DNA of 64,000 nt from contig JAEQBH010002960.1 in the NCBI GenBank assembly GCA_016808115.1, positions 310,001-374,000 of the forward strand. The letters run 5' to 3'. Shown here piece by piece: positions 1-12,856 of the stretch. The notes under the pieces are model-generated. The model was not told the DNA's origin and searched no databases. It was given only the letters and a program-made list of their open reading frames with translations. Made by a program: the position numbers and the translations under genes. The stretch is from Tetrastigma voinierianum (taxonomy: Eukaryota > Streptophyta > Magnoliopsida > Vitales > Vitaceae). How positions within the stretch are numbered: position 1 is the stretch's first letter; every line of letters begins with the position of its first letter.

Positions 1-1275
1 TGTGAGCTATTTCTACTAGAATAAAAAAGTACGGTGAATCGTACAAAAAAAGATGATACTAGTAGAATTAAAAGATTGTGAATTGTGAACTGGGTGTAGT
101 AGTATAGAAATGTTTTGCTCTACAAGTTACATTTTTTTCAATCTAATTATTGTCTTATTACATAAAAAATTAAGAAATATAGGTACAACTATTGTATGAT
201 GCTCTCAGTAATACAAATCTCAAAAGTGATATTTGCAAACGGTGGGCTCAATTCATGATTCAAATTTTAATGCGAATTTAAATCAATTTGATTAGTTTAC
301 CTTCTTTTTTTTCCTATTCATATGGTTGTAAAATGAAAATAATTGGCAACTTCTGGAAAATCTCAGTGAATCCTCCATTTGATTGAATATTCTACTTCTT
401 CTTCACTTTTTATCAAGTTCAATTAAATTCACTGTTCATAGGTATCTCCTTAATATATAAAATTAAAATTTGAAACAAGAATAATAAATCTTATTGAAAA
501 TTGAATTAAATTCAGTCATCACTTCCGGGACATATTTGAACATTCCTGCCTACTTCTATGATAGAAAATTTGAAGTTATCTAATGTGATGATTGATTTTT
601 AGAAAATCTTAGGGAGTTTTTTGAAAGAGAAAATGAAAAAAATAAAAAAAAAAAAAGAAAAACGAATATAGAGACTATTTGGTCCATGCTTTTGAAAACT
701 TATTTTTTTTTTTAAAAACATGGGTGATTGAACTAATCTTGAGTATTCTTGAAAACACAAAACCACTAAATCTAGAGAACACCATTTAAATTTAGAGAAT
801 ACCAAAATGTGTTATCCGTGTTTTTAATAACCAAGACATCAAGAAGTTTCCAAAAAATATGAACAAACAAGTCCAAAATTTTTGAACCTCAAGACCATAT
901 GAGGCACCAGTTATTCAGGGGATCCCTTTTAATCACCTTGACAAATAAGATGCATGAGTAATAGTAATAGTATAAAAACAGTGACAGAAAAAACACAAAA
1001 CTCAAAAAATTGATTCTACCTTGGAACAGGGTCTTCATATGTGGCCACCCATTCTTTGATGCTGCATTAGTTTCTTTGGGTTATTCTGCAAGTTCCCTTT
1101 TGGCATCTTTACTCTCAGTGCATGTGAAAAGATGCAGATTGTTTAGCGTGCAGGCTTTTGAGGGAACATATATTCTGGCGGTGATGTCATGAGACTTGTT
1201 GAGAGAGAGAAGAAATAAAAGAAATAAAAATATTAACATATTATATATCATTAATATAATATTAGTATTATATTA
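1..1275. other. AT-rich intergenic DNA, no gene recognised
   Basis: This stretch is AT-rich, with poly-A and poly-T runs. A more GC-balanced patch near 1010-1195 can be read as a 60-codon frame, but it resembles no family I know and has no clear splice or promoter context. It ends where retroelement sequence becomes recognisable near 1276. Confidence 0.5.
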
Positions 1276-2159
1276 TTATAGCGGGCCCCGGGCGTGTGGG
1301 GCTCCCGAAGGCCAGTTCCTCCCGTCTTGCCCTGTGGCCGGCCCGCTCTAGGTGCACATGCAAATTCATCATTTCATACCAAACCAACAACCAATCCGTG
1401 CATATATGTTGTCCTATAATGGAAAAATCTACATGCATGTGGCTGAGACGCCACTCTACATGCCCTGGGCACGGTCAACTCCGACTCCACCATCCAATGC
1501 AAGTTCCAATGGGAAATCAATACTCGCCGTCCCGACTCCCATCTCACAACCCGTAGTCTATGATATTTATTTAATCATTTCGTGTCTTTTTGGGCAACAT
1601 AACTTTTCGGGGTCTCACCGCGGGTCTCTTACACCCTCCGACATTTTTCTAGCTTTCACCCTGATACGGTCTAACTGTGCTGTGTTTTTCACCTGAGGGG
1701 GATATCTATCCCCTACTTGCTACGCCCGACACATTTCATTTTCCATTTTCATTTAACACTGTGGAACTCAATTGGACTTCGTTCCATTTCCAAGCCCACA
1801 CGATCCAACACCAAATGCATACAATCACATCATGTAACGACTCTCATGTAATGTGGTGTGTTACTCGCACACCAATGCAATGCAATTTGTGTCACGAGAC
1901 TCAAACTCCATGACCAATATGAAGACTCTAATATTCTACACCGTACACTATGTGTGTGCTATGAACACTCATGTCTGCATACAACATTTCATATATTCGC
2001 TTCAATATCAACAAACATGCAATTATGTTAATATTCCACACATTCAAATTAGCGCGCATCACATAAGCATGCACTACATCTTTTCTATCATTCGCCCATT
2101 CATATCAACACATCTTCAAGCATGTATTAACATAATTCCCACCATTACTTAGGCAAGTA

Positions 2160-2960
2160 ATGCCAAAACATTCTGCATGTTAGTCATGCATGGAATCCCA
2201 AAAAATTCTGCAAGTTTTTCATGCATACAATAATATACCAAACTGAGTTTTCTTTGATCTAAAAACCCAAAAGATTCTACATGTTAGTCATGCATGAAAG
2301 CCTAGGAAATTCGGCATGTTTTTCATTCATACACAATACACCAAACTGAATTTCTTCAGCCTAAAACCCGCAACATCTCCGCATGTTAGTCATGCATACA
2401 TCATACAATTACACAATACACCAAACCGAGTTTTCGATCTAAACACTCCAAAACATTCTGTATGTTAGTCATGCATGGAAGCCTAGAAAATTCTGAATGT
2501 TTTTCATGCATAATACTCCCAAACTGAGTTTTCTTTGATCTAAAACCCAAAAGATTCTACATGTTACCATGCATTTAAAGTTCTCGTGAAATTCAGAGGT
2601 TTTTATTCATACAATAATACACCAAACTGAATTCCTTCAGCCTAAAACCCAGAACATTCTGCATAAGAATATGCATACAATACACCAAACTAAGTTTTCT
2701 TTGATATAAACACCCAAAATGATTCGTATGTTAGTCATGCATGGAAGCCTAGAAAATTTCGTATTTTTCATGCATACAATAATACCCCAAACCGAAGCTT
2801 TCTTTGATCTAAAACCCAAAAGATTCTACATGTTAGTCATGCATGAAAGCCCAGGAAATTCTGCATGTTTTTCATTCATACAATAATAATTAAACTGAAT
2901 TTCTTCTCGCCTAAAACTCAGAATATTCCGCATGTTAGTCATGCATACACACACATACCA
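2160..2960. repeat. Tandem array of ~100-bp units inside the element 1 3' LTR
   Basis: About eight diverged units are visible. Each contains a core close to TGCATGTTAGTCATGCAT, followed by AAATTCTGCATGTTTTTCAT, then CATACAATAATACACCAAAC and a segment like TTTTCTTTGATCTAAAACCC. The core contains GCATG/CATGC inverted halves. The same array is in the partner LTR at 14058-14850, so it predates insertion and is part of the LTR. Confidence 0.85.
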
Positions 2961-3232
2961 ACTGAAGCCACTCTAAGACAAAACAAAGATATTATTATCA
3001 TAAATACTAGCTGTTAAATATCCCAGAAATTAATATAGACATCATCACAAATTCAACATGTTATTCATTCAAACAATCACATAGCAAACTCAACCAAATG
3101 CCATTTCCATGGCCCCAAACAAGGAAATAACCAAAGAGGAAAGATCCCTCACCTCTTGAAGTATGTAGGACCAGTTCTTGATCCACCCAAATCTCAAAAC
3201 AATGGGGGAAAAGCTTCCTCCTCCTTTTCTTC

Positions 3233-3266
<34 letters not shown>
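3233..3266. repeat. (TTTC)n microsatellite in LTR pyrimidine tract
   Basis: A run of TTTC/CTTT repeats. The partner LTR has a looser CT-rich tract at the equivalent place (about 15102-15165), so the microsatellite grew inside an existing pyrimidine tract. On the element strand it is purine-rich. Confidence 0.9.
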
Positions 3267-3268
<2 letters not shown>

Positions 3269-3746
3269 TCCTCTTCTCTACGAATTGTTTGGAATCTCTC
3301 CTCCAACCCCAAAGTTGGTTTGACCTGGGTGGAGGCCACTAACACAATTTGTTTGACACTTGGTCAACTCAAGACCAAGTGTTCTCCACATACACATTTA
3401 ACCCACTCATGCTTCATGTACGTATAGTGGCTCGACATTCGCCCCACCCAACTCACGCATCCTATATGACACTCGGGCCCACCCATTGCCAAGTGTCTCA
3501 TGAAAGTGCCACATGGCACCCCATGACTGGGTCTGCTCCGGTCTCGAATACGTGTAAACCGATACCTCGAATTTGACGCAGCTCGTCAGTCCAACTAGAT
3601 TTCGCGAGATGATTCTAACGGCTGATCTCGTTTCTCACATCCACATCAGAAAAAGACCTAGTATTACCAGACCGCTCCTGTAAGAATTACCGATCGGCCA
3701 TTTTCGTAAAAAGAAAAAAAAAAATACTTTTTTCCCGGGTCTCACA

Positions 3747-3765
3747 TTCTCCCCTTAAAAGGAAT
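3747..3765 (-). promoter_or_regulatory. Polypurine tract of element 1
   Basis: On the minus strand this reads GAATTCCTTTTAAGGGGAGAA directly before the LTR start TGTGAGACCC, the expected position of the plus-strand DNA primer. Closely similar tracts lie next to the LTRs at 33834 (plus strand), 54242 and 60805. Confidence 0.75.
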
Positions 3766-3789
3766 TCGTCCCGACATTCCCACATATAT

Positions 3790-6700
3790 GCACACAATCA
3801 AACACATGCATATGTAACAGTCATTTAAAACATTAATGACAAGAAAACGCACCTTCCCTATCAAACAAGAAGGGATAGTTAGAGCGCACGGTGTCCTCGC
3901 GCTCCCATGTCGCTCCGACTCCCAAGTGTCGCCACAAACGACCTTGAAAGAAGCCTCACGGTCTTGCCACGCAAACCTCGGCCTTCCTCGACTATCCATG
4001 ATACGCACCTGGCCCCTCCGGCGTCCTATCAACATCAACAACAAGCCTCCCCAATTATAAGGAATTGATCCGAGTGTACTTCCGGAGCATAGAGACGTGA
4101 AACACCTCATGAACGCTTGACAAACTCGGTGGCAACGCCAACCGATACGCAACCGCGCCCACCCTCTCGAGTACCTCGAAGGGTCCAATGTACCTTACGA
4201 TGCCTTTCCCTGCTTTCTCCTAACTGAATACCCTCCTTAGGCATCACCTTCAAGAAGACATGATCACCCACCTCGAACTTGTAGGTCACGTCGTGATAGT
4301 CGCAACTCACTGCGCCTCCGAACAGCATATGAGACGCTTCCTACTCATACCCACCTTCTCCGGGAGCAAGGTCTCTAATCAAATCCGACTGATGAGCCTC
4401 TCCCACCTCCGTCCAACATGGAGCCCAAGGATCGACATGGCCTCCCGTGAGAGCCCCATAGGGTGCCATCTGAATACTCGCTGATATCCGTTATCAGAGG
4501 CTAACTCTACCAAGGCGTGCTCCTCCCACCTACCCTTGAGATCCGTGACGCATGCTCGTAGCATGTCCCTCAAAATCCGAATAGTCCGTCCGATCGACCA
4601 TCCAGCCCGAGGATGAAAAGCTAGACACCAAAGCTCATGGCCCCTGGGCGGGCCTTCCGGGAAACTCTCTTCCAGAATGGGAGCCAGAACCGAGGATCCT
4701 GCCCGATACTATAGAGACTGGAACTCCATGCAACCGTACTATCTCTCGTATATACAACCTGCAGAATTCCTCCAGTGTGAAGGTCATCCGCACGACCATA
4801 AAATATGCCGACTTGGTGAGTCGGTCCACTATAACCCATATCGCATCATGCTCGCGATGTCCGCGGGCAAGTGAGTCACAAAGTCCATCGTGATGCTCCC
4901 CACTTCCACTCCGCCATCTCCAACGGCCGGAGTAGCCCCACGGGCCTCCGGTACCAAATTTCGACTCGCCGGCACGTGAGACACCGTCGACAAAATCAAC
5001 ATTCCTCTTCATCCCACTCAGCACTCGCGACGGTTGTCGTATGATATACATCTTCGTGCCAATTGATGCATAAATTTAATCTGGGAGCAATGGAACTCGA
5101 GGATCTCCTCCTCAACTACGCGGATTTGGGACTGGGCGGGCCCCCCTATACCAAAGACTACCATCTCTGTGGTGGATGGCCCAAATCTTCGTCCTATTGC
5201 ACTCCAACAAGATTCGCCCGATGGATACTCAGTTCCGTCCCGCACCCGGGACTCTATCACTCATGCAGTAGAGATCTACAGAAACATCATACTTCCTAAG
5301 GTACCTCGAGCCCGCTTTCATCGCATCGCAGCCCCGAACTCCGCCCCACTATCTCGAGCATCCGCCACCCCTGGGAAGCTATACTAGCCAATACTCCCGT
5401 GACTTTCGGGCCTAAGCTGCATCAGCCACTACATTTGCCTTACCAGATGGTAACGCAAAGTGAAGTCGAATCTTCCAAAACTCCATCCACCTACGTCTTC
5501 ATGTCGAGGTCTCGCCAAGTGAAGAAAGATGTATTTCACTTTTGTGGTCTCAAACACTCGAATCAAGCCACCATATAAGTGAAGTGACGCCAAATCTTCG
5601 TGGCGAAGACTACAAGAACAACCCATGTCATGCGCTGGGTAATTTCGTCATGATTCTTCAACTACCGAGGAACCATAAGCCATAACCTTCCCGATCGCAC
5701 GTAACACACCCTGGGGCCCCTCGTCAAGCATCATGCACATCAGGTACTTCTCGTCCCTTTCCGAGACTATTAGAATAGAAGCTGAAGTAAGCCTCCTTCA
5801 CCCCTGAACGCCTTCACATGAGTCATCCTAGCAACTCAATTTCCTTCCGGTCAATCTTGTCATGGCCGCACCGGGAGAAATCCTCTATAAACCTCCCTGT
5901 AAATACCCCCACAATCCTGGCAACCACGTGATCTCGAAGACTCCACTTCGGTCTCTCCCAACTCCATCACAAACTTCAACCTTCCCGGTCCACTAACACG
6001 CCCGGTCGACACCCAGCTGTCCCAAGAAACCCACCCCAAGAAGCAAAAACTCGCACTTACTAAACTCGCATACAACCGATGATCCTCAAAAGTCGTGAGT
6101 ATAATTCTCAAGGATCCCTGTGCTCCACCTCGATTGGGAGATCAGATGTCATCAACAACACCACAAATTGATCTAAATAAGGTCGAACACCCTATTCACG
6201 AGGACCATGACGCCGCTGGCATCTGCCAATCCAAAGGCATCATCGTAAACTCAAAGTGTCCATACCGCGTCCCGAACGCCGCCTTAGTGGGATGTCTCGC
6301 CCTAATCCTCAATCGATGGTAACCAAAGGCGTAAGGTTCATCTCTGGGAGTAGACTGCACTCTCTTAAATTTGATCAAATAAGTCATCAATCCTCGGTAA
6401 TGGATACCGATTCTTGATTGTAACCCTATTCAACTGTCTATAATCGATGCATAGTCGAAGGGTCTTATCCTTCTTCTTCGCAAATAGGGAACCCGTGAGC
6501 ACCCTACGGTGAAGTACTTCGCTCCATCGAAACCTCGCCCAAGAACTCCTCGTGATTCGGACCTCGAGCCTCTGTAACTCCAACCGGCGCCATCCTATGA
6601 GTCACAGAAACAGGCGACGCCCCGTGACGCAACTTCACGCGGAGTCTACATCTCTGGAGGTATCCCTGCAGCTCCGTCCTGAAAAACATCCTCGCACTCA

Positions 6701-7150
6701 AAACCACCCGAGGTGACCTACATCCTATCTCACATCGTCCCTCCGTGAGGCAGCAGCCAACCCACAACCGCCTGTACATCGTGAAGAATCAGAACAAGAT
6801 GTGGGGTGAAACATCGTACCTATTCCCTCGAAACACAATGACACAAGTACCGCCCTGGTGTGTAGCTAACTCTGACACGAATACAATCTATGATAACCCG
6901 ATGTGTCACAACTACCCATCCCGAGGATGACCTCGAACTTCTAACATGTCCATGACCAAGGTCCACCAGTAGAATCTCCTGAGATCTCTAACTCACATCC
7001 CCGATACATATCCGACGACTCGCCTTAGTCCCTGGGGGAGAACTCACATGCAGCGGCTCGCCCAGCATCCCAACCTCTAAGCCCAATACTCTCACACAAG
7101 ATGCAAAGAATAAAGGAATGCAATGCACTGAGTCAAATAACACCCTTGCC
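3790..7150 (-). pseudogene. Broken pol of element 1 (protease to chromodomain)
   Basis: Minus-strand pieces run in order. Protease: ~7140-6990, with VLFDS followed by a disrupted active site and GLEVGMLGEPLHVSSP. RT: 6583-6196, with KTLRLCIDYRQLNRV, NRYPLPRIDDLFDQ and RYGHFEFT. RT/RNase H connection: 6111-5860. RNase H: ~5600-5430, with KYIF and FDFTLRYH. Integrase N-terminal region: ~5115-5040. Integrase core: ~4820-4650, with RMTFTLEEFCRLYIREIVRL. Integrase C-terminal part: 4573-4107, with FEVGDHVFLKVMPKEG. Chromodomain-like end: ~4000-3830. The pieces lie in different frames separated by shifts and stops. The family role is reverse transcription of element RNA and integration of the DNA copy; this copy cannot do either as written. 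Confidence 0.85.
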
Positions 7151-7785
7151 ACGTGTGAAAGAGCAGAACGCATCTCTGAATCATCGACCGACCGCCTCGG
7201 GGCTCGATGAGTAATCTGCAAGTAGACACGCCCCCCGAGCCCCTGGGTTCCGGCCTATACACTCACTCGACCGACCCATACCGCCTTCGTCAAGTTCGTG
7301 GAAACACTGATGCTCGTGTCGCACCGAGACTGACACTGCTCCGTCCGTAAGGCTTCTGGGGTGCGGAGGAACATAATGAGTCCCGCACACGCCCCACGAT
7401 GACGGACTGCAGGCCCCCGATCCCGAAACCCTCAGACCGGTGAATATTTCCGCCTCATGTGTCTCCGCTGATGGCGCGGAAACATGTCATCTTCCCAAAC
7501 GATCGTAACTGAGACCGCCTAGCCCCGCCATAACACCCCGCCCTCGAAACCCTCGTGGACCGTGGTCCCTCCGCTTCTTTCCGAGCCCCAAGGCCGCTCC
7601 CCTCCCTTCTTATTACTAGCACCGCATCTCTGATGCTACGAAAGGCCATCTACCTCTCACTAATAATCATAGTTGCACAACATCGAGTCCATATCTTGCA
7701 GGCTATTATGTCCTACAATCTTACCCCTGATGGATAACTTCAACCCATCCTCGAACTTCCGACTCGTCACGGCCAAGCAGCCACA
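7150..7785 (-). pseudogene. gag of element 1, C-terminal half
   Basis: A capsid-region segment near 7745-7690 reads FEDGLKLSIRGKIVG followed by LQDMDSM, the same block seen in gag of elements 2 and 3. A degenerate CFH-containing stretch near 7310-7260 sits where the zinc knuckle should be. The segment is cut from its N-terminal half by the solo LTR at 7791-11889 and leads into protease at about 7140, the normal order. Gag proteins form the virus-like particle that packages element RNA. Confidence 0.75.
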
Positions 7786-7790
7786 TAATC
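7786..7790. repeat. Target-site duplication TAATC (left)
   Basis: TAATC here is repeated exactly at 11890-11894. The two copies flank the nested LTR, as expected for the 5-bp duplication made by Ty3/gypsy integrase. Confidence 0.85.
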
Positions 7791-10700
7791 CGTGACGCCC
7801 TAACCCAAGACCGATGAGGTGTCAAGCGCAGGGTGTCACACTTCGACTGACCTCTTTAACCTCGCTTCTCGTATTTCACACTTCTGTACTGCTTCCTCGT
7901 TCATATGCACAATTTCAGTAATAACAAAAAAAAATTCTTTTACATATACATTATACATACCACCATAGTGGTATTCATGTTCTATACACTAAGTCCCATT
8001 CTTCTCAATATACAAAGCTTATACCTATTAAAAAAATACGTAGATTGCTAAGGAAGATGAGCACCTATCTCTCGAGCCGGGCCTCGCTTCGCGATGTGGG
8101 ATGTCCCGTCCTCTATCCTCGTCTTCTCGGTCGGGTACCTACACGATTAAAAACCCGTGCTGCTTTACGCCAGTGGGAAACACATACAGTGGGACGACCA
8201 ATAGCCATGATCGCCTCAACGCAAATACTCATATCATTTTCATATAATCGACACTTCTATCATGTGGCGCTGACATGATATAAATCTTTCATATATCATT
8301 TATTTCTTTATTCTAAGACTTATCATTTGGATCTATTCTTTCTAATGGTTCATATTACATATCCTATTCTCAGGTATGTCAGTATTCGTATATTATGATA
8401 TCTTCATGGTTATATACTATACCAGTTGTTATGTTCTATTTTCATGTATTGTTATCATGTACATCATCAGACGCTTACTTATCAAGCATTATGTACTTAT
8501 TCATGCATCGTGTTCATGTACTAATTACTTTTCATATACACATATTTCATATAATCACATCTTACTATTCATATACCGTATTATCATATTAACTTTTCGT
8601 ATCATTTTTACATTCTTATACATTTTCATATATATCATGTCTGATCGTGATAATCTCATGTTGCTGCATCCTATCATTACATAAGAGTATGTTATGCTTC
8701 TCGATCATATATTATATCTTTCACACGTCATATTCAAATCATTTGTTTTTATGTTTCATGCCCGTATAAACCTTAAGTGGATAAAAGAAACTATAAGGGC
8801 CCGAAGGTGCTGTACCACCAGATAAACAATATTTATAAGTACTAAGGGCTGGCCAGACATTTGCACGAGACAACGATCATCTATAGCGACTGGCGCTGCT
8901 GCGTATCATCAGACGGCATAATGACCATCTATAAGGGCCCAAGGCGCCGAAATGGACCAACGCCTAACCGCACAAGATGCAGACTTATTTTCCCTAATAG
9001 CATGCCCATCTATCCTCTACTAGGTTCTAAGCATAATCCAAAGGTTTTATCTCCATTTTCAAGACATCTTATATTCCCGACAATTACTGTTATCCTATGT
9101 AATCATATGCATATGATAGATTACTTTAATATGAATTGCCTCATGTATTTGTAGCTTCATATCACTATTCTCATATTTCTTATAATACATGTATATCATT
9201 TCATACGCCTATCTATATCGCATTCTCGGCTCATGTTTTAGCCATTCAAGACTCCATCTATTCACTCTTGTATTCATATCATGTTATGTACTCAACATTT
9301 TATATCTCGTTCAACTATATCCTTCGCACTTTATCGACTATCATATCTTACGACCTATACCTATACATTCTATACTTGTACGCTTTTTCGTTTTATCGAT
9401 CGTCTCTATCTCCTCATAGAGTATAGAACATAGACTCTTCCTTTGATACTTGTAGGTACTTTTCTTATCTACACTCCTTATATCAAATCTACATATATTG
9501 TTATTTCGTTCATATTCATATCCTTTCTACTACGTATTCCATTTAACTTTAACCAAGCTGATTAAAGATACTCGTACAACAATTCAATTTTCAGACAAGA
9601 TGTGGGCACCAAATGTCATTAAATAGCATATGGTTAGATTCTGTGACTCTGGGATGACTTTCCACGAATCCAAGAATACCCGATAACGGAGTTCTAACGA
9701 AGGAGTTATGCAAGTTACAAGCCATGAAGAAAATCATAAACTTGCAGCACTTGCAGAAGCAGTAGCAGCAGCAGCAGCAGCAGCCACTGTTTTTAGTCAT
9801 TTTTGGATGTAGTATAAACTCAATATGGTATCAAGCTATATATGCAGTACTTGTAATTGTTGCTTTCCATAAGTTCGCAACACTCCAAAAGGACTTCGGA
9901 CGGCTAAGGCTGGGTCCGTCGGGAGTGACACAACCAGAAAATCCGTGCACACAGAAAATAATAATACTTATTTTCTTACTCATTTTCGGACATAATCTGA
10001 GTTCAAGTTGCATTAATCTATATATGGGTGGATTTTACACTCAAAGGGCTTTCCATAGAGTCTAAGAACACCCAAAACGGACTTTGGACGAAGAAGTTAT
10101 GGCCGTCCGAAGTTGAAGGACACAACCAGAAAATCTGCTCGAAGGAACAGTGCCACTCGGGCTGCTGCACACCATGCGTGCTGCTCCACTTTGGATTAAT
10201 TTCTGACCCTAAAGGGTTCGGAATTTGGATATATTTATTTCAAAGAGATATGTTCTCCTATGAGTCTAGTTTACTCAAAAATTTGAATCACTCAATTCGG
10301 ATGAGTGATGACCAAGTTATGGCCAAAACAAAAACATGGGTTTAAAGAATTTGGCAAGATCTCCCCTAAAACCCCAATATTTCTTACTACAAATATTCCT
10401 CATTCAGAAAGACAATCAATCAACCTGCCTCAAAACACAACCAATTTAATATAAACTAACAAACATTCATTATAATAAAATAGTTCTTCTAACCCAATTT
10501 CTTCAATACGGGTTTGGGGATTTGATTTCTACATGTATTCTTAACTATCAGAGTCTAGACAAATTCTATATTAATCAAAACGAGTCTTTACTTAGTTCCA
10601 TACTAATTCCTATATTTCACTCATATATGTATCTATTCATTCATGTCTATATATTCATATCATTTACGATTCCTCACATGTCTTTATCTATTCATACTCC

Positions 10701-11889
10701 TATATTTCTATCATATCATATATTCATATATATTCTTATTCTTATCTAATTTATATCATTTAATACAAATCCTGGACTCCGCCCGAAATCTATCCCCAAA
10801 ATTTCCTAATATCTCACCCGACTAAATCGCACGGCCTATTCCGGCCTCGAAACAACCTATGCCATTATATGACTTTTTATTCCAAGTAGGGAAAATTCCA
10901 TACGTCAAACTATTCACTAATCACATACGTATTCATTTACGTATTTATTATTCATATACGTATTTATTTAATGATGAAAACTATATCTCACGAGTTTTAC
11001 TAAACCTAAGATTTTTGCAGACTCACGCGCAAATATTACGCTGCGATCACCTTTCATTCCTCGTCCGACCACTCGACCGCCAAAGCCAGACTGAGAAAAT
11101 ACCAAAAATTAGGATTTTCCGAAGTTTTAATTAAAATCTCGGTGAAATCCCTTGTTTTTGGTACTCACGTACTCGCTGAGTGTGAGCACTTTTCAAGTAT
11201 TCGGGCCCGAATGACCCGACGATCCGATTTCCATATATATCAAAGAGGTAGTCGGTATAAACCAAAAAATAAAAATAAAAACGCTCTACTTCTGCTCTCT
11301 CTCTCTTCACCGCTGCCGCCGAGCATAAACTTAAGTTTTTTATTTATTTTATTATTTTATTTTTATTTTTATTTAAAGTGGAATCTACATGGTCTCCTTT
11401 TTCTTTCAGTTTCTATTGCTTACCAAACAACCATTTCGTTCCGGTTTCAATTTCATTTATCATAATTGAATATTTTTTAAATATTTACCATTTTTCGAGA
11501 TTTTTCTAAAACCTGCCGCATTTCACTCTAAACTCGTCGCCTTAAATTGGCCAGAAATATTCGATCAAGCTGCACTCAACGGAAATCTACAGAGAAGCAG
11601 ATTTCAAGAGACGACTTTACTATTGCAGTCTGCTCATCCCAGACTATATATATAAGAGATATAGATAAGAATATAAGATAAAGAATGTGTATGCATATAT
11701 ATATGAAGAGTGCAAAGATTATCGGGAGGAATTCTATGCTTCCTGCCATTCCAAGATTATTACAAACGACAAAATTACCGTTTTGTCATTTTTCATAATA
11801 ATGTCATTTTTTTCTCGAACGAATACAATTTTAACTTATTTTATACCCTAAACATATTATAAACTGCAGTGATATTTTGGGACGTTACA
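7791..11889 (-). mobile_element. Nested solo LTR (4.1 kb) inside element 1 gag
   Basis: The left end GTGACGCCCTAACCC matches the terminal block of other LTRs here. The right end GGACGTTACA reads TGTAACGTCC on the minus strand, a typical LTR start. Exact TAATC target duplications border it, and the gag reading resumes on both sides. I see no primer site, polypurine tract or pol motif inside, so this is an LTR without an interior, presumably left by LTR-LTR recombination. It is rich in CAT/ATA-type sequence with several blocks near 9600-10330 ending in an AAGTTATGGCC-like phrase. At 4.1 kb it is longer than the other LTRs and belongs to a different subfamily. Confidence 0.82.
9759..9785. repeat. 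(CAG)n short tandem repeat
   Basis: About eight CAG units, one interrupted by TAG, inside the solo LTR. Six frames were considered and no protein-coding context is visible. Confidence 0.85.
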
Positions 11890-11894
11890 TAATC
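11890..11894. repeat. Target-site duplication TAATC (right)
   Basis: Exact copy of the pentamer at 7786-7790, on the other side of the solo LTR. Confidence 0.85.
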
Positions 11895-12400
11895 ATCCCG
11901 AAACGTACAACTCGTGAACTGCTACTTACTGTTATACCATCACCCCTCGTCTCACCAAGGAACTCCTAGCCCTTCGTATAAGCCTAAAGAAGCCGGAAAG
12001 TACTCCCAAGGAATAGTCTCACCGCTAAAATCATCCATGTCATAGTCTCCAAGTCCCCGAAGTCGACTTCACTCCCACCGACCGACTGCCCTCGCCGAAT
12101 GAAGCCGCAGGTCCGAGTAGTATCTCGAGGGGTGATCTCCATAGCCCGAGAATCCTCCCAACTGACGTAAACTGGGGGAATGGTCGGCCACCATCGTCCC
12201 CTCCTCCCGTGAACGCCGGAGGATGGTGTGCTCAACCTCGGAGGTTACTAGCACCTCCTCGACCTCTAGCCGTATTAGCCTGCGGAAGTCAGGGCTATCG
12301 CAAGACCCATGGCCTCATGAGGCCCCGATAAAAAAATGTGGTGGTCGACCATCACCCCGTGACTAATCTCTATACTGGGCCCTCATTTCTGCCATCTACA
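11895..12400 (-). pseudogene. gag of element 1, N-terminal half
   Basis: On the minus strand a block near 12380-12240 matches the gag N-terminal region of element 3 (57876-57739): the sequence around CAGTATAGA, then the region encoding an ITANAIAQ-like stretch, are recognisable. The ATG seen in element 3 is mutated here. The frame is broken and the C-terminal half lies beyond the solo LTR at 7785-7150. Confidence 0.6.
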
Positions 12401-12836
12401 ACTAAACAAAGAAGTTTAGAATCATTTTCGTGTCCAACTGCTAGCACACATGCCGACCACAATATACTGACATCCCGAACCATCCGTTTGTTTCGAACTC
12501 CTAAGGCCACGCTTCTCAACCCTAGTGTCTCGTGATTTCCTGGTATACATCCTACCACGTATATAATTCACGAATTTTGCACACACACAATCATGCACAT
12601 ACAATCAAAGCATAAACCAAACACAATGATGTTGTGATCTAACTCGTCTGTGGACTCCAGTAACCTCCTACCTGCATCTTGATAAAAAAACTATTATCTG
12701 GGCATCAATTTCGAGCACTAGGTAACTCTAATTCAAGCTCCAACACTGCTCATACAAAGCTCTGTGATGTTCCTACATATTATCAAAGATGTCCTAGACC
12801 CATGCCCCACTCGGAGCCCTGTGTGTCAGATACCTG

Positions 12837-12848
12837 CCTCCGATACCA
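12837..12848 (-). promoter_or_regulatory. Degenerate primer-binding site (initiator Met tRNA type)
   Basis: On the minus strand this reads TGGTATCGGAGG, which differs at two positions from TGGTATCAGAGC, the usual plant initiator-Met primer site. It lies a few bases inside the inner end of the 5' LTR, where minus-strand DNA synthesis begins. It is the only recognisable primer site I found in the four elements. Confidence 0.7.
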
Positions 12849-12856
12849 AAGCCTCC

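Larger units (their letters stand above)
1276..3746 (-). repeat. 3' LTR of element 1 (truncated at its outer end)
   Basis: From about 1376 onward it matches 13285-15626 throughout: the same opening blocks, the ~100-bp tandem array, the pyrimidine tract and the terminal GGGTCTCACA, which is TGTGAGACCC on the element strand. The first ~420 bp of the other copy (12857-13280) are missing or unrecognisable here. The inner boundary is fixed by the polypurine tract that follows at 3747. Confidence 0.82.

Noticed and set aside
1010..1192. 60-codon frame in the left flank
   Set aside because: No homologue recognised and no promoter or splice context. Too short to support alone.
2160..2960. Could the regularly spaced TGCATGTTAGTCATGCAT array be a CRISPR-like array?
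   Set aside because: Units are diverged end to end with no unique spacers, lie inside an LTR, and recur in its partner LTR. The DNA is a plant genome.
3061..3345. Lys/Glu/Arg-rich open frame over the TTTC tract, and its counterpart at 14951-15217
   Set aside because: Simple-repeat translation inside an LTR.
9591..9800. Poly-Cys/Gln-type frame over the CAG repeat
   Set aside because: Short triplet repeat within a solo LTR. No gene context on either strand.
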